Positions 32,552 to 41,532 of a DNA stretch of 64,000 nt are shown here, one piece after another (positions within the stretch are counted from its first letter, which is position 1; each line of letters starts with the position of its first letter). The position numbers were made by a program, and so were the translations under genes. The notes beneath the pieces are model-generated. The model was not told where the DNA came from. It saw only the letters and a list, made by a program, of their open reading frames with translations, and made no database searches. The DNA is taken from NCBI GenBank assembly GCA_947253885.1, contig CAMYAO010000001.1, positions 1 to 64,000 of the forward strand, in the 5' to 3' direction. The stretch comes from an uncultured Clostridium sp. Its GTDB lineage: Bacteria > Bacillota > Clostridia > Lachnospirales > Lachnospiraceae.

Positions 32552-33571
32552 ATGACAGCGGTTCAGACAGATCTGAAGCATAGAAAACGAATACGATGTG
32601 TTTGCTCCTATGTAATCATGGCAATTGTCCTGTTGGGGTTGCTTTACTGGGCAATTAATACAGGAAGTATTAAGGTAAGTCCCAAAACTCTGTTTCGAGG
32701 ACTTTTTATTCAATACAATGCGGAAGTATCTACTATATTTGATTTGAGATTTCCTCGAATTGTGATTTCTATTTTAGCGGGAGCAGCAGTAGCGGTATCC
32801 GGCGTATTATTTCAATCGGTATTAAAAAATCCGTTGGCGGATCCGGGTATTATCGGTATTTCCAGCGGAGCAAGTTTTGTATCCGTTATTATCATTGCGG
32901 TAGCACCGTCTCTTTATTTTTTTACTCCTATCTTTGCATGTCTGGGGGGGATGATGGCTTTTTTTGTAGTCTATACGCTTTCCTGGAAAGGTGGTCTGCA
33001 TCCATTGCGGATTATTTTGGTCGGTGTGGCGGTCAATGCGATGTTTACCGGATGCCTGAGCGGGTTTAATTCTTTTACGGGAGGAAATTTCAGCAGTGTG
33101 GCATCTATTGTAAACGGAAATATTACAATGAAAACCTGGTCGGACGTACAGACTCTGGTGCCGTATGTATTGATTGGTCTGCTGTTATCCTGTGGATTAT
33201 GTAATCTTTGCAACCTTCTTTCTCTGGAAGACAAGACGGCAAGAGGGTTGGGAGTCAATGTGAATCAGGCCAGAATTGTGATCTCACTGGTAGCCTGTCT
33301 GCTGGCAAGTATTTCTACCGCAGTTGCGGGAACAATCAGCTTTTTGGGTCTGATAGTTCCTCATATCGGAAGAATCTTAGTCGGAAGTAATCATAGAATT
33401 TTAATTCCGTTTTCCATGCTGCTCGGAGCATGTACGTTTTTGGCAGCAGATACAATCGGACGAACGATTGCGGCACCTTATGAGATTTCAGCATCTATTA
33501 TTATGAGTATTATAGGTGGACCATTCTTTATAGTTCTATTGAAAGGAGCGAAGAAGTATGGAAAACAGTAG
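32552..33571 (+). CDS. heme ABC transporter permease (FecCD family)
   Basis: 339 residues with about 9-10 membrane helices. Family landmarks: RFPRIVISILAGAAVAVSGV, FQSVLKNPLADPGIIGISSG and GTISFLGLIVPHIGRILVGS. Forms the membrane channel for heme with the lipoprotein and the ATPase. ATG 32552 follows AAGGAGG; overlaps the ATPase gene by 14 bp. Confidence 0.92.
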   Translation: MTAVQTDLKHRKRIRCVCSYVIMAIVLLGLLYWAINTGSIKVSPKTLFRGLFIQYNAEVSTIFDLRFPRIVISILAGAAVAVSGVLFQSVLKNPLADPGIIGISSGASFVSVIIIAVAPSLYFFTPIFACLGGMMAFFVVYTLSWKGGLHPLRIILVGVAVNAMFTGCLSGFNSFTGGNFSSVASIVNGNITMKTWSDVQTLVPYVLIGLLLSCGLCNLCNLLSLEDKTARGLGVNVNQARIVISLVACLLASISTAVAGTISFLGLIVPHIGRILVGSNHRILIPFSMLLGACTFLAADTIGRTIAAPYEISASIIMSIIGGPFFIVLLKGAKKYGKQ

Positions 33572-34874
33572 AGCACAGGCAATTGCAGCCAGAGCGATAA
33601 AGCCGATGATGGAGGTTCGGGATCTTCATTTTGCATATGGTGATAATAAGATCCTGAAAGGGGTTCAGTTGATGATTCCTCAGGGAAAGATTACGACCAT
33701 AATGGGTGGAAACGGCTGTGGAAAGTCTACGCTGTTCGGATTGATGACGAAAAATCTGATTCCGAATAAAGGGAAGATTTTTCTGAGAGGAAAAAATATT
33801 CAGTCTCTCAGTATTAAAGAATATGCAAAAAAAGTGTCCATAGTACATCAATATAATTCCGCAGCGGAAGATACAACGGTGGAGGATTTGATCGCAATGG
33901 GAAGAACTCCTTATCTGGCACATGGAAATATTATGACAGAGGAGGATGACCGAATCGTTGACTGGGCAATAGAAGTAACCAATTTAGGAGAATATAGGGA
34001 GAGAGAGGTTGCCAGCCTTTCCGGAGGACAAAGACAGCGTGTGTGGATTGCAATGGCGTTGGCACAGAATACGAAAGTATTGTTTTTGGATGAACCTACC
34101 ACTTATCTGGACATTCGATATCAAGTAGAAATTTTAGAGTTGATCCGAAGCCTTAATCGAAATTACGGGATTACGATTGTGATGGTATTACATGATATTA
34201 ATCAGGCAATTGCCTATTCAGATCAGGTTATCGGATTAAAAAACGGAAAGGTAATCATTTCAGGAGATCCGACAGAGGTTATCACAAAAGAATCTATTTA
34301 TAAACTTTATACCATTCATCTGGAGGTGACAGAGATAGACGGAAGAAAGCAGGTACTGCTTTCCGAGCAGGATGGTCTGATGACGATGTTACCCTCTCAG
34401 CCGGTTGATATGGAGGAAATAGAGGAAGAAACAGAAATGGAAATAAGTAAGAAAAAACCGAAAAAGGCGAGGAGCAGAATTGCGAAGGCTGTATGGGGCG
34501 GAATCGGCTGCCTGATGCTGGCATTGGGAGCAATCGGTGTCGCATTACCGATTCTGCCGTTCGTGCCGTTCTTTTTAGCAGCATTATTTTGTTTTGCAAA
34601 GAGCTCGGATCGGCTGTACAACTGGTTTATCAATACCGATCTGTACCACAGGCATTTAGAGAGCTTTACCGATCATAGAGCGATGACATTAAAGACAAAG
34701 TTTTCTATTGTAGGAACAGTAACGATTGTGATGGGAATCGGATTTGCATTTATGGGAAAGGTTCCGATTGGTCGAATTATTCTGGCAATTGTATGGGCAG
34801 TTCATGTAATCGCATTTTTCTTTATTATAAAAACAGAAAAACCGGAGCATTGCGAGGTGGAAAAAGATGATTAA
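33558..34874 (+). CDS. heme ABC transporter ATPase fused to a DUF454 (YbaN) membrane domain
   Basis: 438 residues; stand-alone ATPases of this type are ~260. Residues ~18-265 are a complete FecE-type ATPase: Walker A GGNGCGKST, signature LSGGQRQRVWIA, Walker B VLFLDEPTT, H-loop VLHD. After an acidic then Lys-rich linker (~278-312), residues ~313-430 are a DUF454/YbaN protein: GGIGCLMLALGAIGVALPIL, PFFLAALFCFAKSSDRLYNW and two further helices. The fusion ties DUF454, of unknown role and sometimes found near heme genes, directly to heme import. No break is seen at the junction; a single frame continues. Confidence 0.88.
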   Translation: MENSRAQAIAARAIKPMMEVRDLHFAYGDNKILKGVQLMIPQGKITTIMGGNGCGKSTLFGLMTKNLIPNKGKIFLRGKNIQSLSIKEYAKKVSIVHQYNSAAEDTTVEDLIAMGRTPYLAHGNIMTEEDDRIVDWAIEVTNLGEYREREVASLSGGQRQRVWIAMALAQNTKVLFLDEPTTYLDIRYQVEILELIRSLNRNYGITIVMVLHDINQAIAYSDQVIGLKNGKVIISGDPTEVITKESIYKLYTIHLEVTEIDGRKQVLLSEQDGLMTMLPSQPVDMEEIEEETEMEISKKKPKKARSRIAKAVWGGIGCLMLALGAIGVALPILPFVPFFLAALFCFAKSSDRLYNWFINTDLYHRHLESFTDHRAMTLKTKFSIVGTVTIVMGIGFAFMGKVPIGRIILAIVWAVHVIAFFFIIKTEKPEHCEVEKDD

Positions 34875-36606
34875 AAAAAGATTGATAATATTGCTTTCCA
34901 AATCCCGAAAGTATGTTTATTTACAAGTGCTTTGGCAGTGGCTGTCTTTGATCTGCCAGATTGTTTTGATCTTTACAGTAGCAGATTTACTGCAGCATGC
35001 ACTGGTACGTGAGTGGAACGGTTCTGTTTTTCTGCGGAGTATGGTGATCGTTATGATTACAATTGTTTTAAGGGTTTTATTTGATAAGCAGGCGACAAAT
35101 GCGGGATTTCAGGCATCTGTAGATGTAAAGAGAATATTAAGGGAAAAGATTTATCAGAAATTGTTGCGTCTCGGAGCGTCTTATCGGGAACAGGTATCCA
35201 CTTCGGAGGTGGTACAGATGAGTGTAGAGGGAGTAGAGCAGTTGGAAGTTTATTTCGGCAGATATCTTTCCCAGTTTTTCTATAGTCTGATTGCACCGAT
35301 TACATTGTTTCTGGTATTATTCCGGATTAATTGGCAGGCGAGCCTGGTTCTGTTGATCTGTGTACCGTTAATACCGGGTGTAATTGTGATGATCACAAAA
35401 ATTGCCAAGCGCTTATTGAGTCGATATTGGAGTATCTATACGGGACTCGGAGACAGTTTTCTGGAAAATTTGCAGGGGCTTACCACTATAAAAATCTATC
35501 GGGCGGAGCAGCAAAAAGCGCGCGAGATGGATGCAGAGTCCGAGCAGTTTCGAAAAATAACTATGAAGGTGCTGTCAATGCAGTTAAATTCGATTATTGT
35601 AATGGATATTATTGCATATGGCGGAGCTGCAATTGGAATGGTAATTGCCTTATGGCAGTTTTATCAGGGACAAACCGGTTTCGAAGGAACTCTTACTATT
35701 ATTTTACTGGCGGCAGAATTTTTCCTTCCGATGAGACTTCTCGGATCATTCTTTCATATTGCAATGAACGGAATGGCTGCCAGTGATAAAATGTTTGCTT
35801 TCTTAGACTTGCCGGAACCGGAAGAAAAATCTGTTGTATTGTCAAAGGAAGAGGCGGAGTTGGAACTTCGGGATGTGGGATTTTCTTATCATCCGGAACG
35901 TCAGATTTTACAGAATATCTCCATGACATTACCGAAGGGAAGCTTCACCTCAATTGTAGGAACTTCCGGATGCGGAAAGAGTACAATTGCGGGAATTCTG
36001 ATGGGAAGAAACCGTGGCTATCAGGGCAGCGTGAGATTTGGACAGCAGGAGTTGTCAGAGGTGACGGAAGAGAGTCTGATGAAGCAGATTACCTTAGTTT
36101 CCTGCAACAGTTATCTGTTTAAGGGGACGGTTCGGGACAATCTTTTATCAGGCAATCCGTATGCAAAGGATGATGCACTTTATCAGGCATTGGAACAGGT
36201 AAATCTGAAGGGATTTGTAGAAGCGGAAAATGGTCTGTCGACAGAAGTTGCGGAAGGCGGAGCCAATTTCTCCGGAGGGCAGAGACAGCGACTGGCAATT
36301 GCGAGAGCATTGCTTCATGACTCGCCTGTTTATATTTTTGATGAAGCAACCTCCAATATTGATGTGGAAAGTGAAGAATTGATTATGGAGGTAGTACATA
36401 AACTGGCAAAGGAAAAGACGGTAATATTGATTTCACACCGTCTTGCCAATGTAGTAGCATCCGATCGAATCTACATGTTGGATAAGGGAGCTGTTCAGGA
36501 ATCCGGAAGACATCAGGAACTGTTGGAGAAAAACGGAGCCTATGCTCATCTGTATCGGAGTCAGCAGAGTTTGGAGGCTTACGGAAAGGTGGTAGTGGAA
36601 TCATGA
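34867..36606 (+). CDS. ABC transporter, CydD-like half (membrane-ATPase fusion)
   Basis: 579 residues. Six-helix type I exporter-fold domain (~1-310), then an ATPase with Walker A GTSGCGKST, signature FSGGQRQRLAIA, Walker B VYIFDEATSN and H-loop SHR. It overlaps the fused ATPase gene by 8 bp and the next half by 4 bp, so the two form a heterodimer. The CydDC family moves thiols and has been reported to handle heme; inside this operon a heme role is likely but inferred. Confidence 0.85.
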   Translation: MIKKRLIILLSKSRKYVYLQVLWQWLSLICQIVLIFTVADLLQHALVREWNGSVFLRSMVIVMITIVLRVLFDKQATNAGFQASVDVKRILREKIYQKLLRLGASYREQVSTSEVVQMSVEGVEQLEVYFGRYLSQFFYSLIAPITLFLVLFRINWQASLVLLICVPLIPGVIVMITKIAKRLLSRYWSIYTGLGDSFLENLQGLTTIKIYRAEQQKAREMDAESEQFRKITMKVLSMQLNSIIVMDIIAYGGAAIGMVIALWQFYQGQTGFEGTLTIILLAAEFFLPMRLLGSFFHIAMNGMAASDKMFAFLDLPEPEEKSVVLSKEEAELELRDVGFSYHPERQILQNISMTLPKGSFTSIVGTSGCGKSTIAGILMGRNRGYQGSVRFGQQELSEVTEESLMKQITLVSCNSYLFKGTVRDNLLSGNPYAKDDALYQALEQVNLKGFVEAENGLSTEVAEGGANFSGGQRQRLAIARALLHDSPVYIFDEATSNIDVESEELIMEVVHKLAKEKTVILISHRLANVVASDRIYMLDKGAVQESGRHQELLEKNGAYAHLYRSQQSLEAYGKVVVES

Positions 36607-38273
36607 AAGAACAAAGACGAAGCGGAATCCGAATTATGAGTCAGCTGATCGGTCTGGTGGCACCGCTGCTTCCGGTTATGATTCTGGCAATTTTACTGGG
36701 AGTGTTGGGATTTCTATGTGCAATCTTTTTAACAATATTTGCCGGATATGAACTGATGAGTTTGTTTTCTCCGGTCTCCATACAGAGATTTAATTTTCAG
36801 ACATTTGCAATTCTTTTGATTACAATCGGAATTTTAAGAGGCATCTTACATTATGGAGAGCAGTATTGTAATCATTTTATTGCTTTTCGTTTACTGGCGA
36901 TTGTGAGACATAAAGTATTTGCGGTGTTGAGAAAGCTATGTCCGGCAAAGCTGGAAGGACGAGATAAGGGAAATCTGGTCTCCATCATCACAACTGATAT
37001 AGAATTGTTGGAAGTGTTTTATGCACACACTATCTCACCGATCTGTATCGGAACGATTACCAGTGTGATTATGGCAATCTTTATCGGACGTCAGTCTTTA
37101 GCTGCAGGAGTTCTGGCAGCAGTCGCTTATTTTGTGGTAGGAGTTTGTATTCCGTTGGCAATCGGTGGAAGAGGATCCGATTACGGAATGAGATTTCGAG
37201 AAAAATTCGGAGACCTCAACAGTTTTATTCTGGCTTCACTATATGGAGTAGATGAAACAATCCAGTATCAAAACGGAGAAAAGAGACAGGAAGCGCTTGC
37301 TGACCGTTCTGTGGAATTGAGCGGAATACAAAAGTATTTAAGTCGATTGGAGGGTGCACAGCGAGCGGTAACCAATCTTGCGATTTTGGGATTTTCTTTC
37401 GGAATGCTGTTTCTAATGGTGTATCAGTACCAAAAAGAGATGGTTGGTTTTTCAGAGATGCTGATAGCGGTAATTGCAATGATGGGGTCTTTCGGACCGG
37501 TGGTGGCGTTGGCGAATCTGGCAAACAATCTGAGTCAGACCTTGGCTGCCGGAGAACGGGTTCTTTCTCTGTTAGAGGAAATACCGGTCGTAGAAGAGGT
37601 TCCGAACGGGAAGCAGATTGAATTTACCGGAGCAGATGCTTCAGCAGTCAATTTCTCCTACGGGCAGGAGCGGATTTTATCAGACTTTACTATGAAAATT
37701 CCAAAGGGAAAAGTGATCGGGATTCACGGAGCAAGTGGCTGCGGGAAATCCACTTTTCTAAAACTATTAATGCGTTTTTGGGATATTCAAAGTGGAAATA
37801 TCCGAATATCGGATACGGAAATAAAAGAGATTCAGACAGATTCGTTGCGTTCCATGCAGTCTTATGTGACGCAGGAGACTTTCCTGTTCCATGATACAAT
37901 CGCAAAAAACATTGAGATTGGAAAATTGGGGGCAACACAGGAAGAGATAGAAGAGGCTGCAAAAAAGGCGTCTATCCATGATTTTATTATAAAACTTCCG
38001 AACGGTTATGAAACGGAAGTTGCGGAATGCGGAGACAGTCTTTCTGGAGGAGAGCGTCAGCGTATCGGAATGGCAAGAGCCTTTTTACATGACGGAGAAT
38101 TTCTTTTATTGGATGAGCCGACATCGAATCTGGATTCTTTGAATGAAGGGATTATATTGAAATCTTTAAAAGAATCGATTGGCAAAAAAACAGTTTTACT
38201 GGTTTCACACAGACAATCCACTATGAGTTTGGTGGATGAAGTCTATGAAATGAATACAAGTCGACAATCATAA
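36603..38273 (+). CDS. ABC transporter, CydC-like half (membrane-ATPase fusion)
   Basis: 556 residues. N-terminal membrane domain (LIGLVAPLLPVMILAILLGV and following helices), then an ATPase with Walker A GASGCGKST, signature LSGGERQRIGMA, Walker B FLLLDEPTSN and H-loop SHR. Partner of the preceding gene, whose stop it overlaps (ATGA). All motifs intact in both halves, so both ATP sites may be active. Substrate not readable from sequence. Confidence 0.85.
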   Translation: MKEQRRSGIRIMSQLIGLVAPLLPVMILAILLGVLGFLCAIFLTIFAGYELMSLFSPVSIQRFNFQTFAILLITIGILRGILHYGEQYCNHFIAFRLLAIVRHKVFAVLRKLCPAKLEGRDKGNLVSIITTDIELLEVFYAHTISPICIGTITSVIMAIFIGRQSLAAGVLAAVAYFVVGVCIPLAIGGRGSDYGMRFREKFGDLNSFILASLYGVDETIQYQNGEKRQEALADRSVELSGIQKYLSRLEGAQRAVTNLAILGFSFGMLFLMVYQYQKEMVGFSEMLIAVIAMMGSFGPVVALANLANNLSQTLAAGERVLSLLEEIPVVEEVPNGKQIEFTGADASAVNFSYGQERILSDFTMKIPKGKVIGIHGASGCGKSTFLKLLMRFWDIQSGNIRISDTEIKEIQTDSLRSMQSYVTQETFLFHDTIAKNIEIGKLGATQEEIEEAAKKASIHDFIIKLPNGYETEVAECGDSLSGGERQRIGMARAFLHDGEFLLLDEPTSNLDSLNEGIILKSLKESIGKKTVLLVSHRQSTMSLVDEVYEMNTSRQS

Positions 38274-38300
38274 CAAGAAAAACAGGAGGATGAAAAAAAG

Positions 38301-39920
38301 ATGAGTGTGACAAAAAAGCTTGCAACGACGACTCTGGCAGTTGCATTGGGAATTGCCATGGTTTCCGGCACCGGAATCAGTGCCGTTGCACAGGAAGAAC
38401 AAAAGGAAGCAACCGTTCATGTTTCTCAGTTCGGAGGCTATGATGTTAGAGTTTATTTTAAATTAATAAACGGAAAAATTGAAATGGTAAATGTAGACGG
38501 AAGTAACTACATAGGAAATCATGCAGAAACGAATAAAAACTATTTGAAGAAGGCTTTTGACGGATTGCGGGACAGATTAAACGGAATTTCTGCAACCGAG
38601 GAAGCAATCTCTAAGGTGGATGTTGTTTCCGAAGCGACGATATCTTCCAATGCGATCAAAGAGGCGATCTATAAAGCATTGGGAATTGAGAAAAAAACAG
38701 AGCAGCTGGATCCTTCCAAGGCACTTCCGAATGTCGGAGAATATACAGTAGAAGTAAAAGATACGACAGAAGCGATACCTCATGCAATTGCACCGGAAAA
38801 GACAAAAGCGGTTTTAAAGGTAACCGGAAAGAATCAGGCAACCCTGACTTATTCCATTGTAAAAGAGCCGTCAATGTTGATTTATAAATACAACGGATAT
38901 TATAAAAATAATCAGAAGGGAAGCGAGTTGCTGATAGATGGAAGCAAGACTACCACAGAAGAGGTAAAGGAAAAAGAATTCATAGAGGTTTCTCATACCA
39001 AAGTTTCTTCTGTTACAGTACCGATCACTTCCAGAATGAACAAATATTATCACAACTATCAGATTTATGTACCGGCTATGAAGGAATTAGACAAGAAGAC
39101 TGATTCCGGAATGGTAATTTCAAAAGGAAAATTTGCTGCGATTTCAGATTTGGAGGTAAACTGGAAGACCTTAAAAAGAAAATCAAACAGAAAATTAAAA
39201 GACGGAATCTATACAATTCCGACTACAGTTGTTCAGACAGATAAGAAAAAACCTTCCATGGCACGCGGTGCTTTCGGGAAGCTTTCTACTGTTACTGTGA
39301 AAAAGGGAGTACCGATGATTACTATCACACTTTCAGGGATGAAAGTCGGCTCACAGATGGGGTATCTCGGAAAGATGTCTTATTATGCTTCCGGCTATTC
39401 TTTCCGTGACGGAGTGATCAGCGGAAAAACAAAGGCAGTAAAGGTATTGAATAAGCAGACGGCAAAGAAAGCAAAATCTTATCCGAGAACCGTTTCTTTC
39501 CCTATAATTCCGGAAGCGGTAGAGGATGGATATATTCCGGCGTCGGTATATATCCCTGCAATGGGAAGTACTAGACAGATTTTTATAAAGGTTAAATGGT
39601 CCGGTCTGAAGAAAGCGGTAAAGAAGATTTCCGTACCGACTGTTGCTAAGATAAAAGCAAAAGCACTTGGAAAGCGAAAGGTGCGTATTTCATGGAAAAA
39701 GATTAAAAAAGTAAGCGGTTATGTTGTATATCGTGCAACAAAGGCAAAAGGGAAATTTAAAAAAGCCGGAGTATTAAAGAAAGATAATGCGGTAACGTTT
39801 ACACAGAGAAAGTTAAAGAAAAAAGCAATTTTTTATTATGTAGTAAAAGCTTATGTGAAAAAAGGAGGCAAGATTTATTACGGAAAGCAATCTAAGGTTG
39901 TAAAAGTGAGAGTAAAATAG
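38301..39920 (+). CDS. secreted FMN_bind-NEAT-NEAT-Fn3 protein
   Basis: 539 residues. Signal peptide (to ~31), an FMN-binding-like domain at ~35-128 (FGGYDVRVYFKLINGKIEMV; VDVVSEATISSNAIKEAIYK, where FMN_bind normally has SGAT), NEAT 1 at ~140-300 (IYVPAM), NEAT 2 at ~300-435 (LKDGIYTIPTTV, PSMARGAF, VYIPAM), and a basic Fn3-like domain (KVRISWKKIKKVSGYVVYRA). No membrane anchor or sorting motif, so it is either released or held by charge. It could bind heme and possibly reduce it. ATG 38301 follows AGGAGG; 27 bp after the ABC pair. Confidence 0.78.
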   Translation: MSVTKKLATTTLAVALGIAMVSGTGISAVAQEEQKEATVHVSQFGGYDVRVYFKLINGKIEMVNVDGSNYIGNHAETNKNYLKKAFDGLRDRLNGISATEEAISKVDVVSEATISSNAIKEAIYKALGIEKKTEQLDPSKALPNVGEYTVEVKDTTEAIPHAIAPEKTKAVLKVTGKNQATLTYSIVKEPSMLIYKYNGYYKNNQKGSELLIDGSKTTTEEVKEKEFIEVSHTKVSSVTVPITSRMNKYYHNYQIYVPAMKELDKKTDSGMVISKGKFAAISDLEVNWKTLKRKSNRKLKDGIYTIPTTVVQTDKKKPSMARGAFGKLSTVTVKKGVPMITITLSGMKVGSQMGYLGKMSYYASGYSFRDGVISGKTKAVKVLNKQTAKKAKSYPRTVSFPIIPEAVEDGYIPASVYIPAMGSTRQIFIKVKWSGLKKAVKKISVPTVAKIKAKALGKRKVRISWKKIKKVSGYVVYRATKAKGKFKKAGVLKKDNAVTFTQRKLKKKAIFYYVVKAYVKKGGKIYYGKQSKVVKVRVK

Positions 39921-39936
39921 CATAATAGTAGAAAAC

Positions 39937-39970
39937 AGAAACGGTATAGCAGGTCTATGCCGTTTCTTTC
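39937..39970 (+). terminator. terminator of the heme operon
   Basis: AGAAACGGTATAG (39937-39949) pairs with CTATGCCGTTTCT (39955-39967), then TTC. A moderate T-tail. Confidence 0.8.
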
Positions 39971-40017
39971 ACAATAAAAGTATTATGGAATAACGGCTAA
40001 AAGAAAGAGGAAGAAAC

Positions 40018-41532
40018 GTGATTTATAATTTTAACCTTGGAATCGGTTGGGCAAGTTCGGGGGTGGAATATGCTCAGGTATACAGAGCCAATATTTTTCG
40101 AAGAATGGTAGCAGATGCGAAATTTATTTTTACGGATCTGTTTTGGCAGGATAATATAGAGCATTTGACAAAGAATATAGGACTGTTGGACGAAGAAGTA
40201 ATATGGCTATATCAGTATTTTACGGATTTTTCGATTGCACCGACCAGCTATACACTGGAGCAATTGAAAGAGACAATCGCAGAAAACCATTATACGATTA
40301 TAAAAAAAGAGACATCTGTTAAAATTATATTTCCGGGAAATAACAACTACTGGAACTGCTATCCGGCGGCACCGGGATCTGACAGAATCCATCGGGTAGA
40401 ATATATATCAAACGGGAATTTAATCCGACAGGATTACTTTTCATATGCAAGAATGTTCTCCGAGTTTTATGAAATAAAGAAAGGTACAGTAAACGTGTGC
40501 CTGCGCAGATTTTACAATGAAAACGGATCAGTCGCTTATGATGAGATTCCGGGACACGGACAGTCGATGTTCCGATTTCCGGATAAGATTTTATATTCCA
40601 AGGAGGAATTACTGGATTATTTTATACAATGTCTGCATCTTTCAAAAGAGGATCTGCTTCTGCTTGACCGCTCCTCAGGAATTGCACAGTCGATTCTGAA
40701 GTATAAAAACGGAGCAGGTCTGGGTGTGGTGATTCACGCGGATCATTATAGTAAAGAAGGCAGTACCGATACACATATTTTATGGAACCAGTATTATGAG
40801 TATGTATTTCAGAACAGTCGGAAGATTGATTTTTTCATCACCTCGACCGAAGAGCAGGCAAATCTGCTCGGAGAGCAGTTTCGAGTCTGCTGCCATACCC
40901 GTCCTCAGATTGTAACCATACCGGTCGGAAGTCTGGATCAGTTAAGGTACTCTTTTGGAAAAAGGAGGAAGCATTCTTTTGTAACAGCATCCAGACTGGC
41001 ACCGGAGAAGCATATCGACTGGCTGATATCAGCAGTCGTTTTGGCAAGACGTACCATACCGGATATTACACTGGATATCTATGGAAGGGGATCGCAGGAG
41101 GAATTTTTAAGAGAGCTGATCAGAGAATATGATTGTGGAGCTTACATAAAGCTATGCGGACATAGCGCTATGGAACAGGTGTATGAACAGTATGAGGGCT
41201 ATCTGACTGCTTCATTGAGTGAGGGTTTCGGGTTGACTTTGATGGAAGCAGTCGGCTCCGGATTGGCTATGATCGGATTTGATGTATGTTATGGAAATCA
41301 AACTTTTATAAAAGAAGAGAAAAATGGTTATCTGATTCCGGTTCGAAGGCGCATGAAAGAATCGGAGCGAATTTTGGCATTGGCAAATCGCATTATCCGT
41401 TTATGCAAAGAAGATCGGATAGAAAAATTTCAAAAAGGTTCTTATCAGATAGCGGGTCAATTTCTGACATCAGGAGTAGAACGGATGTGGCAAAGCTTAT
41501 TGGAGGACAGATATGATACTTTTATTGGATAA
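40018..41532 (+). CDS. gtfA: GtfA-like O-GlcNAc transferase, catalytic subunit
   Basis: 504 residues, family length. GTG start 40018 behind AGAGGAAG. The N-terminal IYNFNLGIGWASSGVEYAQV is nearly diagnostic of GtfA of the serine-rich-repeat adhesin pathway; the GT-B catalytic end holds ASRLAPEKHIDWLI and SEGFGLTLME (E-x7-E). With GtfB it adds the first GlcNAc to Ser/Thr of adhesins. No accessory Sec genes or serine-rich adhesin are in the window, so the substrate lies elsewhere or is one of the nearby surface proteins. Confidence 0.88.
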   Translation: MIYNFNLGIGWASSGVEYAQVYRANIFRRMVADAKFIFTDLFWQDNIEHLTKNIGLLDEEVIWLYQYFTDFSIAPTSYTLEQLKETIAENHYTIIKKETSVKIIFPGNNNYWNCYPAAPGSDRIHRVEYISNGNLIRQDYFSYARMFSEFYEIKKGTVNVCLRRFYNENGSVAYDEIPGHGQSMFRFPDKILYSKEELLDYFIQCLHLSKEDLLLLDRSSGIAQSILKYKNGAGLGVVIHADHYSKEGSTDTHILWNQYYEYVFQNSRKIDFFITSTEEQANLLGEQFRVCCHTRPQIVTIPVGSLDQLRYSFGKRRKHSFVTASRLAPEKHIDWLISAVVLARRTIPDITLDIYGRGSQEEFLRELIREYDCGAYIKLCGHSAMEQVYEQYEGYLTASLSEGFGLTLMEAVGSGLAMIGFDVCYGNQTFIKEEKNGYLIPVRRRMKESERILALANRIIRLCKEDRIEKFQKGSYQIAGQFLTSGVERMWQSLLEDRYDTFIG

